From: Montifringilla adamsi
Taxonomy: Eukaryota; Chordata; Aves; Passeriformes; Passeridae
DNA length: 64,000 nucleotides
Direction of reading: 5' to 3'
Assembly (NCBI GenBank): GCA_017590115.1
Contig: JAGGNK010015558.1
Coordinates: 232,793-296,792 of the forward strand
This document shows, in pieces, positions 1 to 13,045 of this stretch. Below the pieces are notes generated by a model that was not told the DNA's origin, searched no databases, and was given only the letters and a program-made list of their open reading frames with translations. Within the stretch, counting starts at the first letter, position 1. Each line of letters starts with the position of its first letter. The position numbers were made by a program, and so were the translations under genes.

Positions 1-103
1 GTTTCTACAGCATGGTACCAAGCCTAAGAAAAAAGGCTGATTTGACCAAATATAGGTCATATATATCATAACTTAAACTGCCCTCTGATAAAAGGTTTGT
101 ATG

Positions 104-1285
104 CCCAGAATCATAGAACTATAGAATGCCAGGTTGAAGTGGGACCTCAAGGATTATCAAGTCTAATCTTTCCTGGCAAAAGCACGGTCTCTACCACATG
201 GTCCAGCACCCTGTCGAATTTGTTCTTGGACATGCTATTCTATGCTGCAAAATCCACCACTTCCATACGGAGTTCATGCTGGAGGCTGATTGTTCTTTTT
301 GTGAAAATTTTTTTCTCTTGCATCTATTCAGAGGTCCCCCAGGCATAATTTGTACCCACTAACCTTGTATTTTCCATGTGACTTTTTGTAAACAAGGAAC
401 TCTATCTTCTTTGTACCTAGGCTTTAAATACCGGAACACAGTGATAAAGTCTCCCCAAAGTCTTCCTTGTCTCAAGGCTGAACAAACCCAGTTCTCTCAG
501 TCATTCCTCACAGGTCAGGATTCTCAGGCCTTTGATCATCTTTGTGGTCCCCTCTGGACCCTCTGCAGCCTGTCCACATCTATTTTGTACAGTGGGGACC
601 AAAACTGAACACAAGATTCCACATGAGGCGGACAAGCACTGAATAGAGCGGGATAACGGCTTGGTCATATCTGCTGGTGATGCCCTTGATGCCACCCGGT
701 CTCCTGTCACCTTTCTGTGCCACAGCAGCCCACTGGTCACTCATACTGAACTTTGTCCAGCAGGACCCCAGGTCCTTTCCCACATAGGGGCAGATCCCAG
801 CCCATGCTGCACTTCTGGAGTAGGATTTTCCAGGTGTTCAACAAGGAATATCTTGTACTCATCCTTGCTGAAATTTGTGAGGTCCTCATTAACCCACTCT
901 TCCAGCCTATCCAGGTCTTCCTGCAGGGTGTGTCCCTTTCTCTTGCAGTTTGCTATCTTCAGCAAATTTCACTGGGTCACACTTGATTCCATATTCCAGA
1001 TCACTTATGGAGATACTAAACAGCACTGGGCACAATATCAACCCTGAGGAACTGCAATTGTTGCCAGTTTGAAGAGGAGCTATTTACCAACACCCCCTGG
1101 GTACCAACTGCCAGCCACTTGCTCACACACTACATGAACCACATGCCCAGACCATAACAACAGTTTCTCTCGAGGAGGTTGTGGTAAGGGGTAGCAAAAG
1201 TCTTGCAGAAATCCAGGTCGATAATGTCCGCCATTCATCCCACATCAACCAAGCAGGTTACTTTGGTATAGAGGGTAATCAAGGG
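104..1285 (-). mobile_element. CR1 LINE 3' fragment (degenerate reverse transcriptase plus 3' UTR)
   Basis: The plus strand begins with the reverse complement of the CR1 3' terminal repeat (AATCATAGAA.. near 110-125). It continues through the classic antisense text: GGACCTCAAGGATTATC, CTTTCCTGGCAAAAGCA, AAGGCTGAACAAACCCAG, GCCTGTCCACATC and ATCCAGGTCGATAATGTCC near 1210-1230. On the minus strand, 741-965 still reads as CR1 ORF2 C-terminal protein (LQEDLDRLEEWVNEDLTNFSKDE), but the frame is broken by many stops and shifts. It is 5'-truncated, as is usual for CR1. The insertion is old and inactive, and CR1 dominance supports a bird or other sauropsid. Confidence 0.9.
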
Positions 1286-4200
1286 GCACATTCTTAAAAA
1301 AATTCCCAGCACTTGCTAGTTTCTCCATGAAAGCTTACCATGGAATCCCTCTCAAGAGAGCTCTGAGTGAGCTGAAATTTGCTATTCTAAAACCTCATCA
1401 TATCTAAAACCTTTGCCTCATACTAACCTTCAGTGTGTTCAAATGGGTCCCAAACTCCCCAATATTGTGATCATAGCAGCCATGGCTATTTCCAAGCAAG
1501 ATATTACAAAGCAGATTTTCTTGGTTTGTGAGTACAAAAAGAAAATGTTATTTTCCCCTATGGTTTTCATCAGTTATCCATGCATGATAGCTCTAAAAAT
1601 AGTAATAAAGTCATAGAAATTATGGAGCAATATGGATTTTTTTTTTCTGAGATGCTTGCAGTGCTCATATTATAAATGCCTGGCATGGCTCCCTTCTGCT
1701 ATTCCTTAAATTTGTCAACACCAAACAGACATTACTGAATGTGTCTTCAAGTCTGTTCACCTCCCCAGTGTTTGCTTGTCTGGGTGCTCAACAAGTAGTG
1801 TTCAGCAAACACTGATTTCAATTTGCCTCTGCAGAGGAAGGAGTACATAGCTCATATTGCAAAAAATACAGATTAAGAGACCAGATTCTGAGTGCTGCTG
1901 CACTGCCTTTGAGCAATGCAGGAAGGTAGCCCTCAGCATACTTCTGAAAGAACATGTATTAGTTTTACACTCTAGCTGTCTCATCTTTTAAACTCTTCTC
2001 CTTCTCCTATTTCCAGTTTTATTTCATGTAGCAAGTATTTTCCGCATTTTAAAAGCTAAATACAATCACGTTGTTTGGGTATCTTCTTTTAATTATCTGC
2101 CTTTCTACTTGAAATTATTGTAGATATCATAACTAGTAATTATAAGTAGTAATATATTTTGATTAATATTACATAGTCAGTTTTGAATTTTGTAACCTCA
2201 CTGATTTGATTCATCCTGCTGTACTACATTGCACAATGTGACCATATTGAGCAGATAAGTGATAATCCGCAACTATTTTTCACTTCAAAGTGCTTCAATG
2301 ATCATTGGATAAAATCCTGAATCTACTGAAGTCCTCAATTAACTTTATTTCAAATTTCAGTGACAGTTAGTGTAAGTAATATCTTTAGTAGAATGAGAAA
2401 AGGCAATTATAATATTCACAAATGGCTTTGTGGACACAAGATTTCTTCTTTTGTGTTATAAAAATACTTGTACTCACTACAACATCGTGTTGGAATAGTG
2501 GTACCTGTTGGACAACTCTGTTCCCACACCTGATGAATTAGTCCCAGTCTCACTGGGACTAATGGCATCACCTTCATCAGAATTACTACATGCTTGCACA
2601 TGTGTAACAGAGCACCATTATAGGGCCCTATAAGTGTTACAGCAGCTATTGGAAACTACAAACACAGAACATGAAACACTATACAAAGATATTAGCTTAT
2701 TTTAAAAACCTGTTAATATTAGAGAATGGTGTGTGCAATCTTATTCTATCCATGCTATGGCCTATATTCCTTAGTATGCATAGTAAATCCTCCCTAGTAT
2801 TCCTTCTATATGTAGTAAATCATAACATAATTTAGAAATACTGACTGAGATCAAATGACATTGAATCTGTCACTGTAAAAGTGCATATGTAAACAAAATC
2901 CAGATTTTTCCCCAAGTCCTGATTCAGATTTGGATCTGTCCCCTTTTGCTGTGGCTAGACATGTTTGCTCAGCCACAGAGATGCTAAATTGAGACGCAGT
3001 TGAATAATGTTGCTTTCAGCTGTAAATCAAACAACAAATTTGAAACATATTACAGCTTTAGAAATTAACCCAGATTACATACATCTGAGATTTAATATTG
3101 GTACACCTTTTGGAAAGAAATTCCCTATTTAGTACCTTACACCACTGATTTCTAAATTATGTTGACTGCTTCCCTGCAGCTGGTACATATATTTGTGTAC
3201 ATACACTGACATGGTGAGATCTGCTTTTTTCCAAACTTTCCCTGTGAATGCCTCTGCAAAGACAACAGGTGCATGTGGACTTTTCAGGGACTCTTTGACT
3301 GCTAGGAATTCCAGCTAATGAAGGCAGGGTCCCCTATAACTTCAGCAGACATTTTTCTCTGCTGACTGCCATACAGGGCTCTGCAGATAGTCCTAAGTCT
3401 GTTTATCATTAATTTATTTCTTTCATAATCAAACTGTTCTTCCCGAACAGCAGATCTTCCATCTTCTGTAAGCGCCTTTGCTTTGGAGGGCAAAGGGCAT
3501 CTCAGTCACTTGTTAATAACAAGGTCAGACCACTTTCAATCCCACGGTCTGCTGCAGCGGCTCAGCTAGGTGGCCATGAGGAAAAAGAGCCACAAAAGTC
3601 ACTGCTCTTACTCCAGCAGACAGAGGGGATTTTAGGGTCTTCCCTGCACCCCCTAATCACAACAGGCATTTCTCTCTCTCCTCCTGAGAGCCACATACTT
3701 CACATTTTCCCTGTACAAATAACTGCTCAGGCCCTTTTTTCAAAGAGCCTTTATTAAACCACCAACTATTTGCTGTCAAGACATTTAGGATGAAATCATC
3801 ATGTTAAACAAATAAACGCAGCTTCATACAGATCTCTGCTCTGGGAGCAGAATAAGAAAATAATTTCTGTCTGCTCTCCACAAAAGCGGCTGGAAAGGCT
3901 GAAAGAAAAATATTATTTTTACTTCATTGTGTGAAATATCGTTTTGGACGATCTGTCGTGTTGAGCGTTTGAAGAGTTTTTGCTGGCAGGTTTCAAGGGT
4001 CCCCTGGGTTGACCCCCTGGGATTGTTTTCTTCATTAATAAACTTTGCATGATGTGTGTTAAAAGGAACATTTTGTTTGCTTTGTAAATAAGGGATGTCA
4101 AACAAGAAGCAGAAGCCTCGCAGACACTAGATGAGGTGCTCTTCAAGGGCAGGAGATGCTTGTGTGGAAAAATAAAAGTCTCAGAGAAGTTGAAAATAAG

Positions 4201-6939
4201 GTGACTTGCCCCATCCAAGCTGAGGCATTGCTGTGGAAACTATTCTGCCTGTGAACCCAAATGAGATAGCTTCTTTGTAAATCCCAGAAAGAAAGAGGCA
4301 CATTGTGCTTTAAAGCAGCAGAAGAGATACTTCGGAAGGCAAGGGCAGGAACATCTACCCAAAGCTGGGCAAAGCAGGCCAGAGCAGGCACTGCCATCAC
4401 CACGTGAAGGATTTTGACAGTTCTGCAAGCAGCCCCAGGGAGAGGGACTGAAGAGCATTTCTGCATCAGCATTTGACAGTCTGATGCTGCTGTGGAAATT
4501 GCTGTGGTAAAGCTTTTGACCTGATTTAAGGCAGTAATTCGCAAGAAAGTAATCAGCCTTTTGCTGGTCCTGGGGTTTTCTCTCCTATCACAGAGCAGAA
4601 GTAAAAATAGTCTGATGTTTATTGGTGTTTATTTTCTACTGCTTGCATGCTTGCCTGTATTGCCACTCAACTCTCCACTGCTTCTGAACCTATTAATTTT
4701 GCATCTGTTGTTGCCTGCCCCCTTGAAGAACCCTAATAAGCCCTATAAAACAAGTTAGCTCCTGTCATTCACAGCTAGAGTATCTGAAATGCATCAGAAA
4801 TGCTATGGCCAGTAAACAAAAATGTCCCTAGTGTCACTTTGCATCCTGTTTCAGGCAGGGGTAGAAGCAGGCAGACTATGAGACTGTGAGGCTATGAGAC
4901 TCCTGCTAGGCATTGGATGGACCAAGCCCCTCAGCTGGCTTTGCCCAACCTGCACATATTCCTATAGTGTCCTATTCCTCTGGCTGTCATCACAGGGGAA
5001 AAAAAAATACCCAGACTCCTTAAAACTTGCTTACATTAGGAAGAGAACTGTCAAGCACACTGTTTAAGAGATGAAGGAGGATCAATTCTCTAACTTCAGT
5101 GATCCAGGAGAAGAAACATGTCAGTGTCCAATAGTCCTTGGATGTAATTACAGCTGACAGGATCCTACTTACATTTACCATTTCGTGCAAAGCTGTGCAG
5201 TGCATCAAGAAGAGATGTGGCTTCCACAGCTAAGCCTCAGGCCAGCTTTAGAGGCAATTCTAAAACAAACATGAAATTAACAATATTACCTTTTTCTTAA
5301 TCTGTTTGTATCTCTATTACTGAAATATTTATCATATGTAGGTCAGATACCATGCAGTCAGTAAGCTCACTAAGCTGATTTCAGAGCTCTGTTCATAACT
5401 GAAACAAAAACCATTTAATTTGTCTAAAATAAATAAATATATTGTTTCAATAATTTTGGTCACAAAAATGGTGAAATGCAAAAAATTTTTTGAAGAGGTG
5501 AATTGGGTGCAGAATCATAAGAGTCACTGTAACTGGTGATGGTGACAAATAGAATTTCAGCTAATTTAATTGATCAAGAAGCATAAATGAAGGAAAGATG
5601 TCTAAAATGAAGGAAAAATAATTTTTTAAAAAATGGTTTTGAAGTGACTTGCAGTGGATTTAGAATGTTGAAACAAGACTTAAAAAATCTGGTTTGCCTT
5701 TAGAAATTTAACTATGCATATCTCATTCCACAAGCTCTCTGAGAGTTTTTGTCACTCTTAAAAATTTTCTGTGCAATGGATAAGATTTATTAAGAACTTG
5801 CATTAAGAACTTGTGTTTATGCCATATATAGTCTTTCCATGTACAAATGTTGCTATTTTGATTTTGCATCCAAATTCCCTTTTACTGATTCTTTATTACC
5901 AAGAGGTCTATTTTTGATTCACAAAATTTCCTCGGTTTTAAGAGGAAAGAAGCTGAGTACCTGCTCTGAGTTAATTGAGTTGCACTAGCAGCTATTTATA
6001 CAGCTTGTGAGTTTACATAAGGGTAGGACACTTTCATCAACAGCATGGACTGGAAAGCTGTCACAAATTTTTCTAGGTTTGGGTACTTAGCTGCAATACA
6101 GGTCAAGTCATTTCTTATCAAGTGCTAATTTTTACTAAACTTAGGGATTATATGGAATTACTATCTTCATCTTATTCTTTCCTAGACAGAAGATATCCAC
6201 TGAACTGGTGGCCCTAATGGCAACCATATCAGAGATACCCAAAATGGCATGAACATGGAAATTGAGGAGATCCACTTGAAAGACGAAGTTCTGATCAGAT
6301 AGCAGTATGTAAAAAAACCCCACTTATCATTGATACAAAGCTGGGGTGGAGGAAGTAAAGTTTTGTCCGGGTTATGTCAAAACTTAAAAGCACTAAATGT
6401 GACATCATCCTTAAATGATGTCCAAGTATTTTTAAAATTAATTAGAATTTACTCTGGTATTCCCGAAAAACAAAGCTACACATGGTGACAAGTAAAGTAT
6501 CCTGAAACAGTTCCTCGTGAAGTTTTAGTGGTGGAGTACCATGATGCACAACTTTCAGAGCCTTCAGCTTCAAATAAGAAGACATTTATCATGGTTACTA
6601 CATGGATTTTTGGTGATAAAGGTCTGAGGTTTGTATGGTGACAATGCTAGGGACAGCTCTTCTTTCCATGTGAATGGTGTTCAGGACACGCTGTTGGAAC
6701 AGATCAGAATGATTAGCATGCAAATTACCTCTAAGAACATAAAGACCATATCTTACAGGTGTTTGGTTAACCCTTCAAAAAATTAAGATTCTTCTGTGAA
6801 CCTCTCTGGGTAGGCTGTTCACTAGCCTTGGAGTTAATGAATTGTCTAATCTGTCTTCTTTGCTCAAGTTAGTGCACTTTTTCACATTCTGTCCCCAGTG
6901 GACATGGAAAATGATTGATCACTGTCCTCTTCATAACAA
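1286..6939. other. AT-rich intergenic DNA, no gene seen
   Basis: No frame longer than 133 codons, no recognised domain and no clear repeat. The short frames at 3824-4544 (minus) overlap in several phases and look random. Confidence 0.6.
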
Positions 6940-7540
6940 CTTTTTACATATTGGGAAATTGTTATCCCTTCCTCCCCCGCCCCTTGAGCCTCTTGCTTAG
7001 TCTTCTCTTTTCTAGACTAAACAAACCCAGTTCTTTCAACCTTTTCTTGTAGGTCATGTTTTCTAAACCTCTGATCATTCTTGCTGCTCTCCTTTGCACT
7101 CTCTTCAATTTGTCTACATCTTTCTTGAAGTGTGGTTCCCAAAGCTGTACAAAGCACATCATCTGAGGCCTCACCCATGTAGCCTAAAGCAGAACTCTTA
7201 CTACTTTTTCCACTGGTAAGACATTCCAGGTGAACCACCAAAGAATAATATTTGCTTTTACCCTAACACTGCACCAGCAAGGCATGGTATTGTGATTGCC
7301 TATGACCTCCAGACACTTTCTACAATACTGCTGCACTCATAATCCTTCTTATCTTGTTTCTGATTATTGAGATTCTTCTTAACACGTCTAACATATTTAT
7401 CTCTCCTTTATTTCATCTTGAAGGCTTCAGGCCATCTCTTCCCTTTACCAAGACTACTTTTTATTCTGCTCATATCCTGCCAAGAGTGTCTGTATGACAC
7501 CAGCTGCTGTACTGATACAGGCTGTGGTCTGTGACCTGTT
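6940..7540 (-). mobile_element. Older CR1/L3-type LINE fragment
   Basis: The minus strand at 6962-7174 encodes a CR1 ORF2 C-terminal block with the conserved KKDVDKLKRVQRRAARMIRGLENMTYKKRLKELGLFSLEKRRL pattern (described here in part). The plus strand keeps CR1 antisense text such as CAATTTGTCTACATCTTTCTTG and ATCATCTGAGGCCTCACC, and more diverged matches up to about 7500 (TTTCATCTTGAAGGCTTCAGGCCATCTC). It is more diverged than the copy at 104-1285, suggesting an older subfamily. The ends are approximate. Confidence 0.85.
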
Positions 7541-9749
7541 AGTGTCCCAGGACTGTATGGCCATGCCATGGCTTTAGTTGCAATGACATATGTGCCCCTC
7601 TCCAGCCCCAGTACTCACTAAACATACAGAGAGGAAAGTTTTGCCCACTCACACATTCACCACAATGGATGTGCTGCTGAAAGCAACTCAAAGAGCTACT
7701 TGTCGAGGTTTCCGAGCCCCCCAGGGGCTCCCCTGGTGTCTCTGCACATCCACAGTGGTGTGCTGAGATCCCACACTACTTCAGCCTCAGCTCCTCTAGC
7801 CAGGGAACCCCTCTGAGAACACAACTCTCCTGCTCAAGTGCATCCCATGTGACACCAAATAGGAATCAAATGTACCCTACATATATATTTTCTTTGAAAT
7901 AAAAAATATTAAATAGTCTGGTTTTAGGATGACTTCATCAGCCCAGACTGCTTTGGCTCGTACTTTGTCTTCTGAGACCTGATGCACTGGTCCTTTCAGT
8001 TTAATGCTTTACTTTTTTGAAATGTGATATTGTTATTCTTCTGCTCTTCTTCTTTCCACCTGTTCAGCCTTCCTTTTTCATCCCATGGTCAATTTTCCTC
8101 TGCCTTCAGATTCTAAACTTATTTTTCCAACAATCAGAGTATCTTCCCCCATAACTGTCCTTTTCCTTGAACCATTTTCTGAGGACAGCTTGATATTTTC
8201 AACATGTTCTGGGAACACGATGGACCATTTTTCACTTTTGCAACAGATAAGCAAGCTCTGCTGAAACTGTCCTTTAGATATTTCTATATTGAAGTACTTG
8301 GTTTTATATATTTTACAACTTCCACCTCACCATCTGGTAAGATGATTTGTAATCCAGCCCTGCTAAATCTTGCTAGTCCCAGATGTAGCCAACTCATGTG
8401 CTGCCTCATGCATGTCTCTGAAATTTCAAAATTATTACATAACCAGTATTTATGTTCTTATAGCAACACATAATAGGACTTACACTTGCATTTTTAAAAT
8501 AAACCTATAAAACAATATAAATAAATCTACACATTTAAAATAAAAGCAGAGAACCCAGTTGTTACAAAACTGGTGGTGAAACTTGCTTTGACGTGCTCCT
8601 CAAATTCCTGGCACTTGTCTGGAGATGCATCAGCAAATTGTTTTGCTGTGGTATTTCATTTTTCTCCTTCCATGTTTCTTTCCCCCCATTTGTTACCTGC
8701 TTCCAAGATTTTACCTGGATCTCGGTTTCTGGATTTTGTTCATTTGAAGGTCCTCTCAGTAGTTTCCTTCAAAGCCACTGGAAGACCAGGCCCCAGAGAA
8801 AGTTTTTCACTAGAGTGACCCATTTCTGACTAATTCTCCTTTGCAACATACTGTCTGGTGTCTAAGGAAGCCAAAATCCTTCTGTCAACACTCTGTGAAG
8901 CCAAGTATTCTCCTTTAGCCCTGGCTATTTTAATCTCTGGGATCACATTTAGACCCTCTCATCTTAACCTGCCAGAGCTGTGCAGCTGCTGGTCATGTGT
9001 AAACCAACCAAAGTCTTCCCTCCCCCGTCCTCCAGCTTCTCTCAACCTGATTCTTAGTTATTCCAAGCTGCCTTTCTCCCCTGGGCAACCATTGCTCACT
9101 CCTGCCATTCCTCTGCTGTGCAGGGGCTTCTTGAGGTGCTCCAGGCAGCAGGTTCTCCCTTTGCATGTTCCTTGCCTGGCCAAGGGTTCTCATGGCTCAG
9201 CTGTTAAGTCCACCTCTCCCATGTCACCTTGCCATGCTCTGCTCCCCCATGGAAGGCTGCCACAGCCTATCCATTTGTGTGTCTTCTGTCTGAAGACCTC
9301 AAAACGCCTTGCAGATTATTTTCCAGCAATGGGTGATAGCAGGACACAAACCAGTGATGTAATTTTTGCCATTACTGATCTGGTAAGTTAAGACCCAGAT
9401 TACAAACAAAACAGGGGACCTTATTCTAGTCAGGAGCCTCTAGTCATGTCTGAGTTATGGAACATCTGCAAAGGTCTGGAGGGTCCCTTAACTCTCCCAC
9501 AGATTAGAAAATATTATTTGGCCTGCTTTATCCTCCTGACATGGATAGTCCAAGTGATTTGCTCTGGGCCACTCAGCAGAAAATTTCCATTGCTCCTAAG
9601 CATTACCAGCCTAGAATCTGCTGCTTTCCAGGTTCAAAGTTTTTTAGTTATGTCTCTAATGTTTGGAGTTTTTTTAATTGCTTGGTTTGCATGACATGGC
9701 ATGTCTTAGAACAATGTTGCTGTGACATTTCTTTGAGACCATAGGTTTT

Positions 9750-9788
9750 ACAATTACCAACTACAATTGCCAACTACAATTACCAACT
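9750..9788 (+). repeat. Short tandem repeat, 13-bp unit x 3
   Basis: Three consecutive 13-base units ACAATTACCAACT, with a single substitution (A to G) in the middle copy. Confidence 0.95.
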
Positions 9789-12380
9789 TTGTTCAATGGT
9801 TCAATGCTCTTTGAGTAAGCCTGTTCATTCCTCTATATTACTTCAGTCTTATAAAAATGATGCATTACTGCAGAATAAAAATCAAGATTTGGAACTTTTC
9901 AGTTCAAAACAGACATTTTCCCTCGTTTTTTAATTTTTAATTTTTAATAAATTTCCATTTAATAAATTTATTTCCTTTGACAAGTTTTTGACATAGCCTG
10001 TTTTGAACCCTTGGTATTTGAAACAGCTTGCTGATGTTTTCTTAAATAACATCCTCTTGTGGGTCCATAAAATCCTGAAGTTATTACAAATAAATAAACA
10101 AAATTTCTCTTCATGATGTAAACCAGCTTTGAATGAAGTCATTGAGTGGAAGTTTGACTTGGATTGCTTCTGAAAAATTGCTCAGACCCAAGGCAAAGTT
10201 CTGCTTTTCCTCTCTGTGCTGTAGAAATTGGTGAGCAGCTGTTCTAAGTCAACTGAGGGGAGCAAACCCCTGTTGTTTAATGCCTTGTTTTAATTTCCAG
10301 TGGGAAACCAAGTATCAGAAAGTCTGTACTTTCCAGTTCCTTTTCTTTCACTCATTTTTTCCAAGTAGTATCCTCCTGAGCAAGTTGTTCAGTTAAGTTT
10401 GATTGAATGATATGAGATCTGAGTTTTCCCTTCTCTCTTATGTTAGGTATCTTATCCCATCAGGCAATGCAGTGGGCCTCAAGCTTCCCCTGATTAGTGG
10501 ATTTGGCACCAATATTTAATGACCTGTTCCATTCTGACCTGTTCCAACCTGAACCACAATGGTTGTGACACCAGCAGACAGCACAGTTCAGACTCTGCTG
10601 TGAGACATGGGACGTGAATAAGCAGTGCTATGAAATTATGCCTGCACTTCACTTCTGTCCCCATTTCTCCTCACTGTGGTACTCTGCTCTTCCACAGATC
10701 TTCATCACACTCATAGGTAGTCTTTATTTTGCTGAGAGAAAAATTAGACCTTCTGTGGTCCCCTGCAAGAATTGAAATCCTAGTCTTTATCACCTCAATG
10801 ATAGTTTGCTCCAGTGCACTGTAAGGAGATGCCAAAAAAGTTTTGTTGACTGCGTGTAGGTTCAGGAGATATGTTTAGCCTCAGCACAAAGGTGCACATT
10901 TTTTCAACTAGCATCTGGAGCTCTGATCATTTATACTTATCATTTTGTCTTTTAATTTTAGTGCCGTTTTCACAAATACCCATCAACAACCCAAACACTC
11001 GAACAGATATGAATCATTTAATGTGTCGAGCATGCCAAACAAAATTCTCACAATATGCTTTTTAATTGTTTCATTAGCTGTAGTAATAACTTAGTAATGC
11101 AAGTAATAAATGCAGCAATCTGTCTCATAGTACTGAAGACAAGGACAACCTCCTCTCAATTCTCCTGAGAGATGGTCAAATTCTGGCACTGGAGTTGTAG
11201 ACCGTATTTTAAGTGATGCTGCTATCTGAAAAACCTATGCAAGCACTGAGATTGCTTATGGAGTGAGGTACTACCTAGTCTTTTGACCACAATTAGCAAG
11301 TATCTGGCCACAGTCTTCACAAGAATAAAATACTGGATGATGAAAAATACAAATGAGTTGGCAGGACCTAAAGGTAAAATGAAAGTTTTATTACGTGGTA
11401 CATCTTGAATTAAAAAGAATGGTCTGTTAATAGGTGAAAGCCTATATAAGTATGACATTTAGCACTGTGACTGAGATCTAAGTGCTATTTGCTCCTTTAC
11501 AGCTGATAAAGCTGTTTAGCAAGATGGCTGCTGGGGTGTTGTCACTCTGATTCCCCAAGGGCTGAGCACTCACACCACCACATTCCCCAGTTCTATGGGC
11601 AGATGTTAGCACTGGTTGGAGAGTGGTGTTTTATTGCTACCCCTCCCTCCCCATACTCTGAAAACCATGAGCTGAAAATCAAAATATTGGCAGGTATTTC
11701 TTTGTACTGGAAATGCTGTCACTGCAGCCTCCGGTAGAGCTTCCAAGACCACTTCTCCCATTCCTCCCAGTGAGATGGGGAGATGTCTCACCTCATCCTG
11801 CTCTGTGGGATGGAGGTCAGTCGAGCAGCACATTTTGTCAGATTGAGCATAACCAGACATCCTGACTGAGGTCAGGAGAGCTGCTACATTCAGCTTCCAA
11901 CCACAGCTCCCATGAAACTTTGTGGCAGAATTTCAGTGTGGAAATACTTCCATTTTCAGGCATTAGGGGGTAGAGTATGGGATGGAAAAAAAGCTTGTTG
12001 AAAAACTGATACTGTTCACAGAAAACCGATACTTAAACAAATAATTCATTTAGCTGCACACCGATTTTCTGTCAATAAACAGTTTTAAAATGTGCATGAT
12101 CCCTAGTGAAGTCTGCAACCCATACGGAGCTATTTTATTACTCTGAGTACCTCTGAATCAGTTAGCCCTGCTGTTTTCTCTTCCTCCACATAAGGTAGAG
12201 ATTTGTTCATCTCGTGGGATGCTCAGTCAGTCCTTGGCTCCCCACACTGACAGCCAAGTTACAGTTCCAGCTCCACAAAACAGTGTTTATATAAGAGCTA
12301 GAGAGAAAAGACACCTATGAAAAAAGAAAAATAATTCTATTTGTTTGTGTTATAGAAGCCCTCAGCAGCCCCACTCACAG

Positions 12381-12480
12381 TTGGGCCCCAGTACATAGCA
12401 CAGGGTAAGATCATAGCTGCAGTCAAAGCTGCTTGCCATCTAATTAAGACAAGATGTAACATGCTGATGCAAAAAACAAT
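12381..12480 (+). repeat. Possible ancient amniote dispersed repeat
   Basis: GGGCCCCAGTACATAGCACAGG followed by GCTTGCCATCTAATTAAGACAAGATGTAACA resembles a dispersed sauropsid repeat whose landmarks are a 'ggccccattgtgctaggc' start and 'gagcttacaatctaagtataagacaaga'. I recall this pattern but cannot name the family with confidence. A similar trace is at 16938-17030. Confidence 0.3.
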
Positions 12481-13027
12481 TGCAAAAAGGATCGATGATG
12501 GGGGAAGCATTCACTCCTTAGAGGAGAAAGAAATTAGAGATTTTTGCTAATTGCCGAATTCCAGCATCTGGGGCTTGAAAAGTCTTACGGGATATCTCGA
12601 AATCAACAAATAATCAGGAATTTGCAACAGAACTTGAGAGCAGGTAAAGGGTTGATACATTACTTGGCATTTTCTGCTTGGAGTTTTTTTGGGTTTTTTC
12701 CCCTTTTCATGGGTCCTTCACGTTTGTGCTTTAAAGTGAAAGGCGAGTTAGCACAAGCAACACCAGGTCGTATTTTGGAGAGCCATGTACACTGCAATTG
12801 TCTGCCCCAGCAACTAGGTGTTTAGGAAGACTCTAGAAGGCAGTTTTTTTCAGGAACCATTATTGTTGAGAAAGCGTTAAAAACTGGTATGTTGTGCACA
12901 GTCTAGACAGGTTAGCTCCCTGAATTGGTAAGTACCATGCTGAAAAAACAGATCGGAGGTATGGATCAGCTTTTTTCAGCTGAATGAGAAGTTGAATCTA
13001 AAAATTATCTGCAAACCCTTGTGTTTC

Positions 13028-13045
13028 TTTTTTTTTTTTTTTTTT
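13028..13045 (+). repeat. T18 homopolymer
   Basis: Uninterrupted T run in AT-rich intergenic DNA. Confidence 0.9.

Noticed and set aside
8858..9391. 177-codon plus frame in the gene desert
   Set aside because: No domain, no coding-like composition and no splice context; one chance frame this long is expected in 46 kb.
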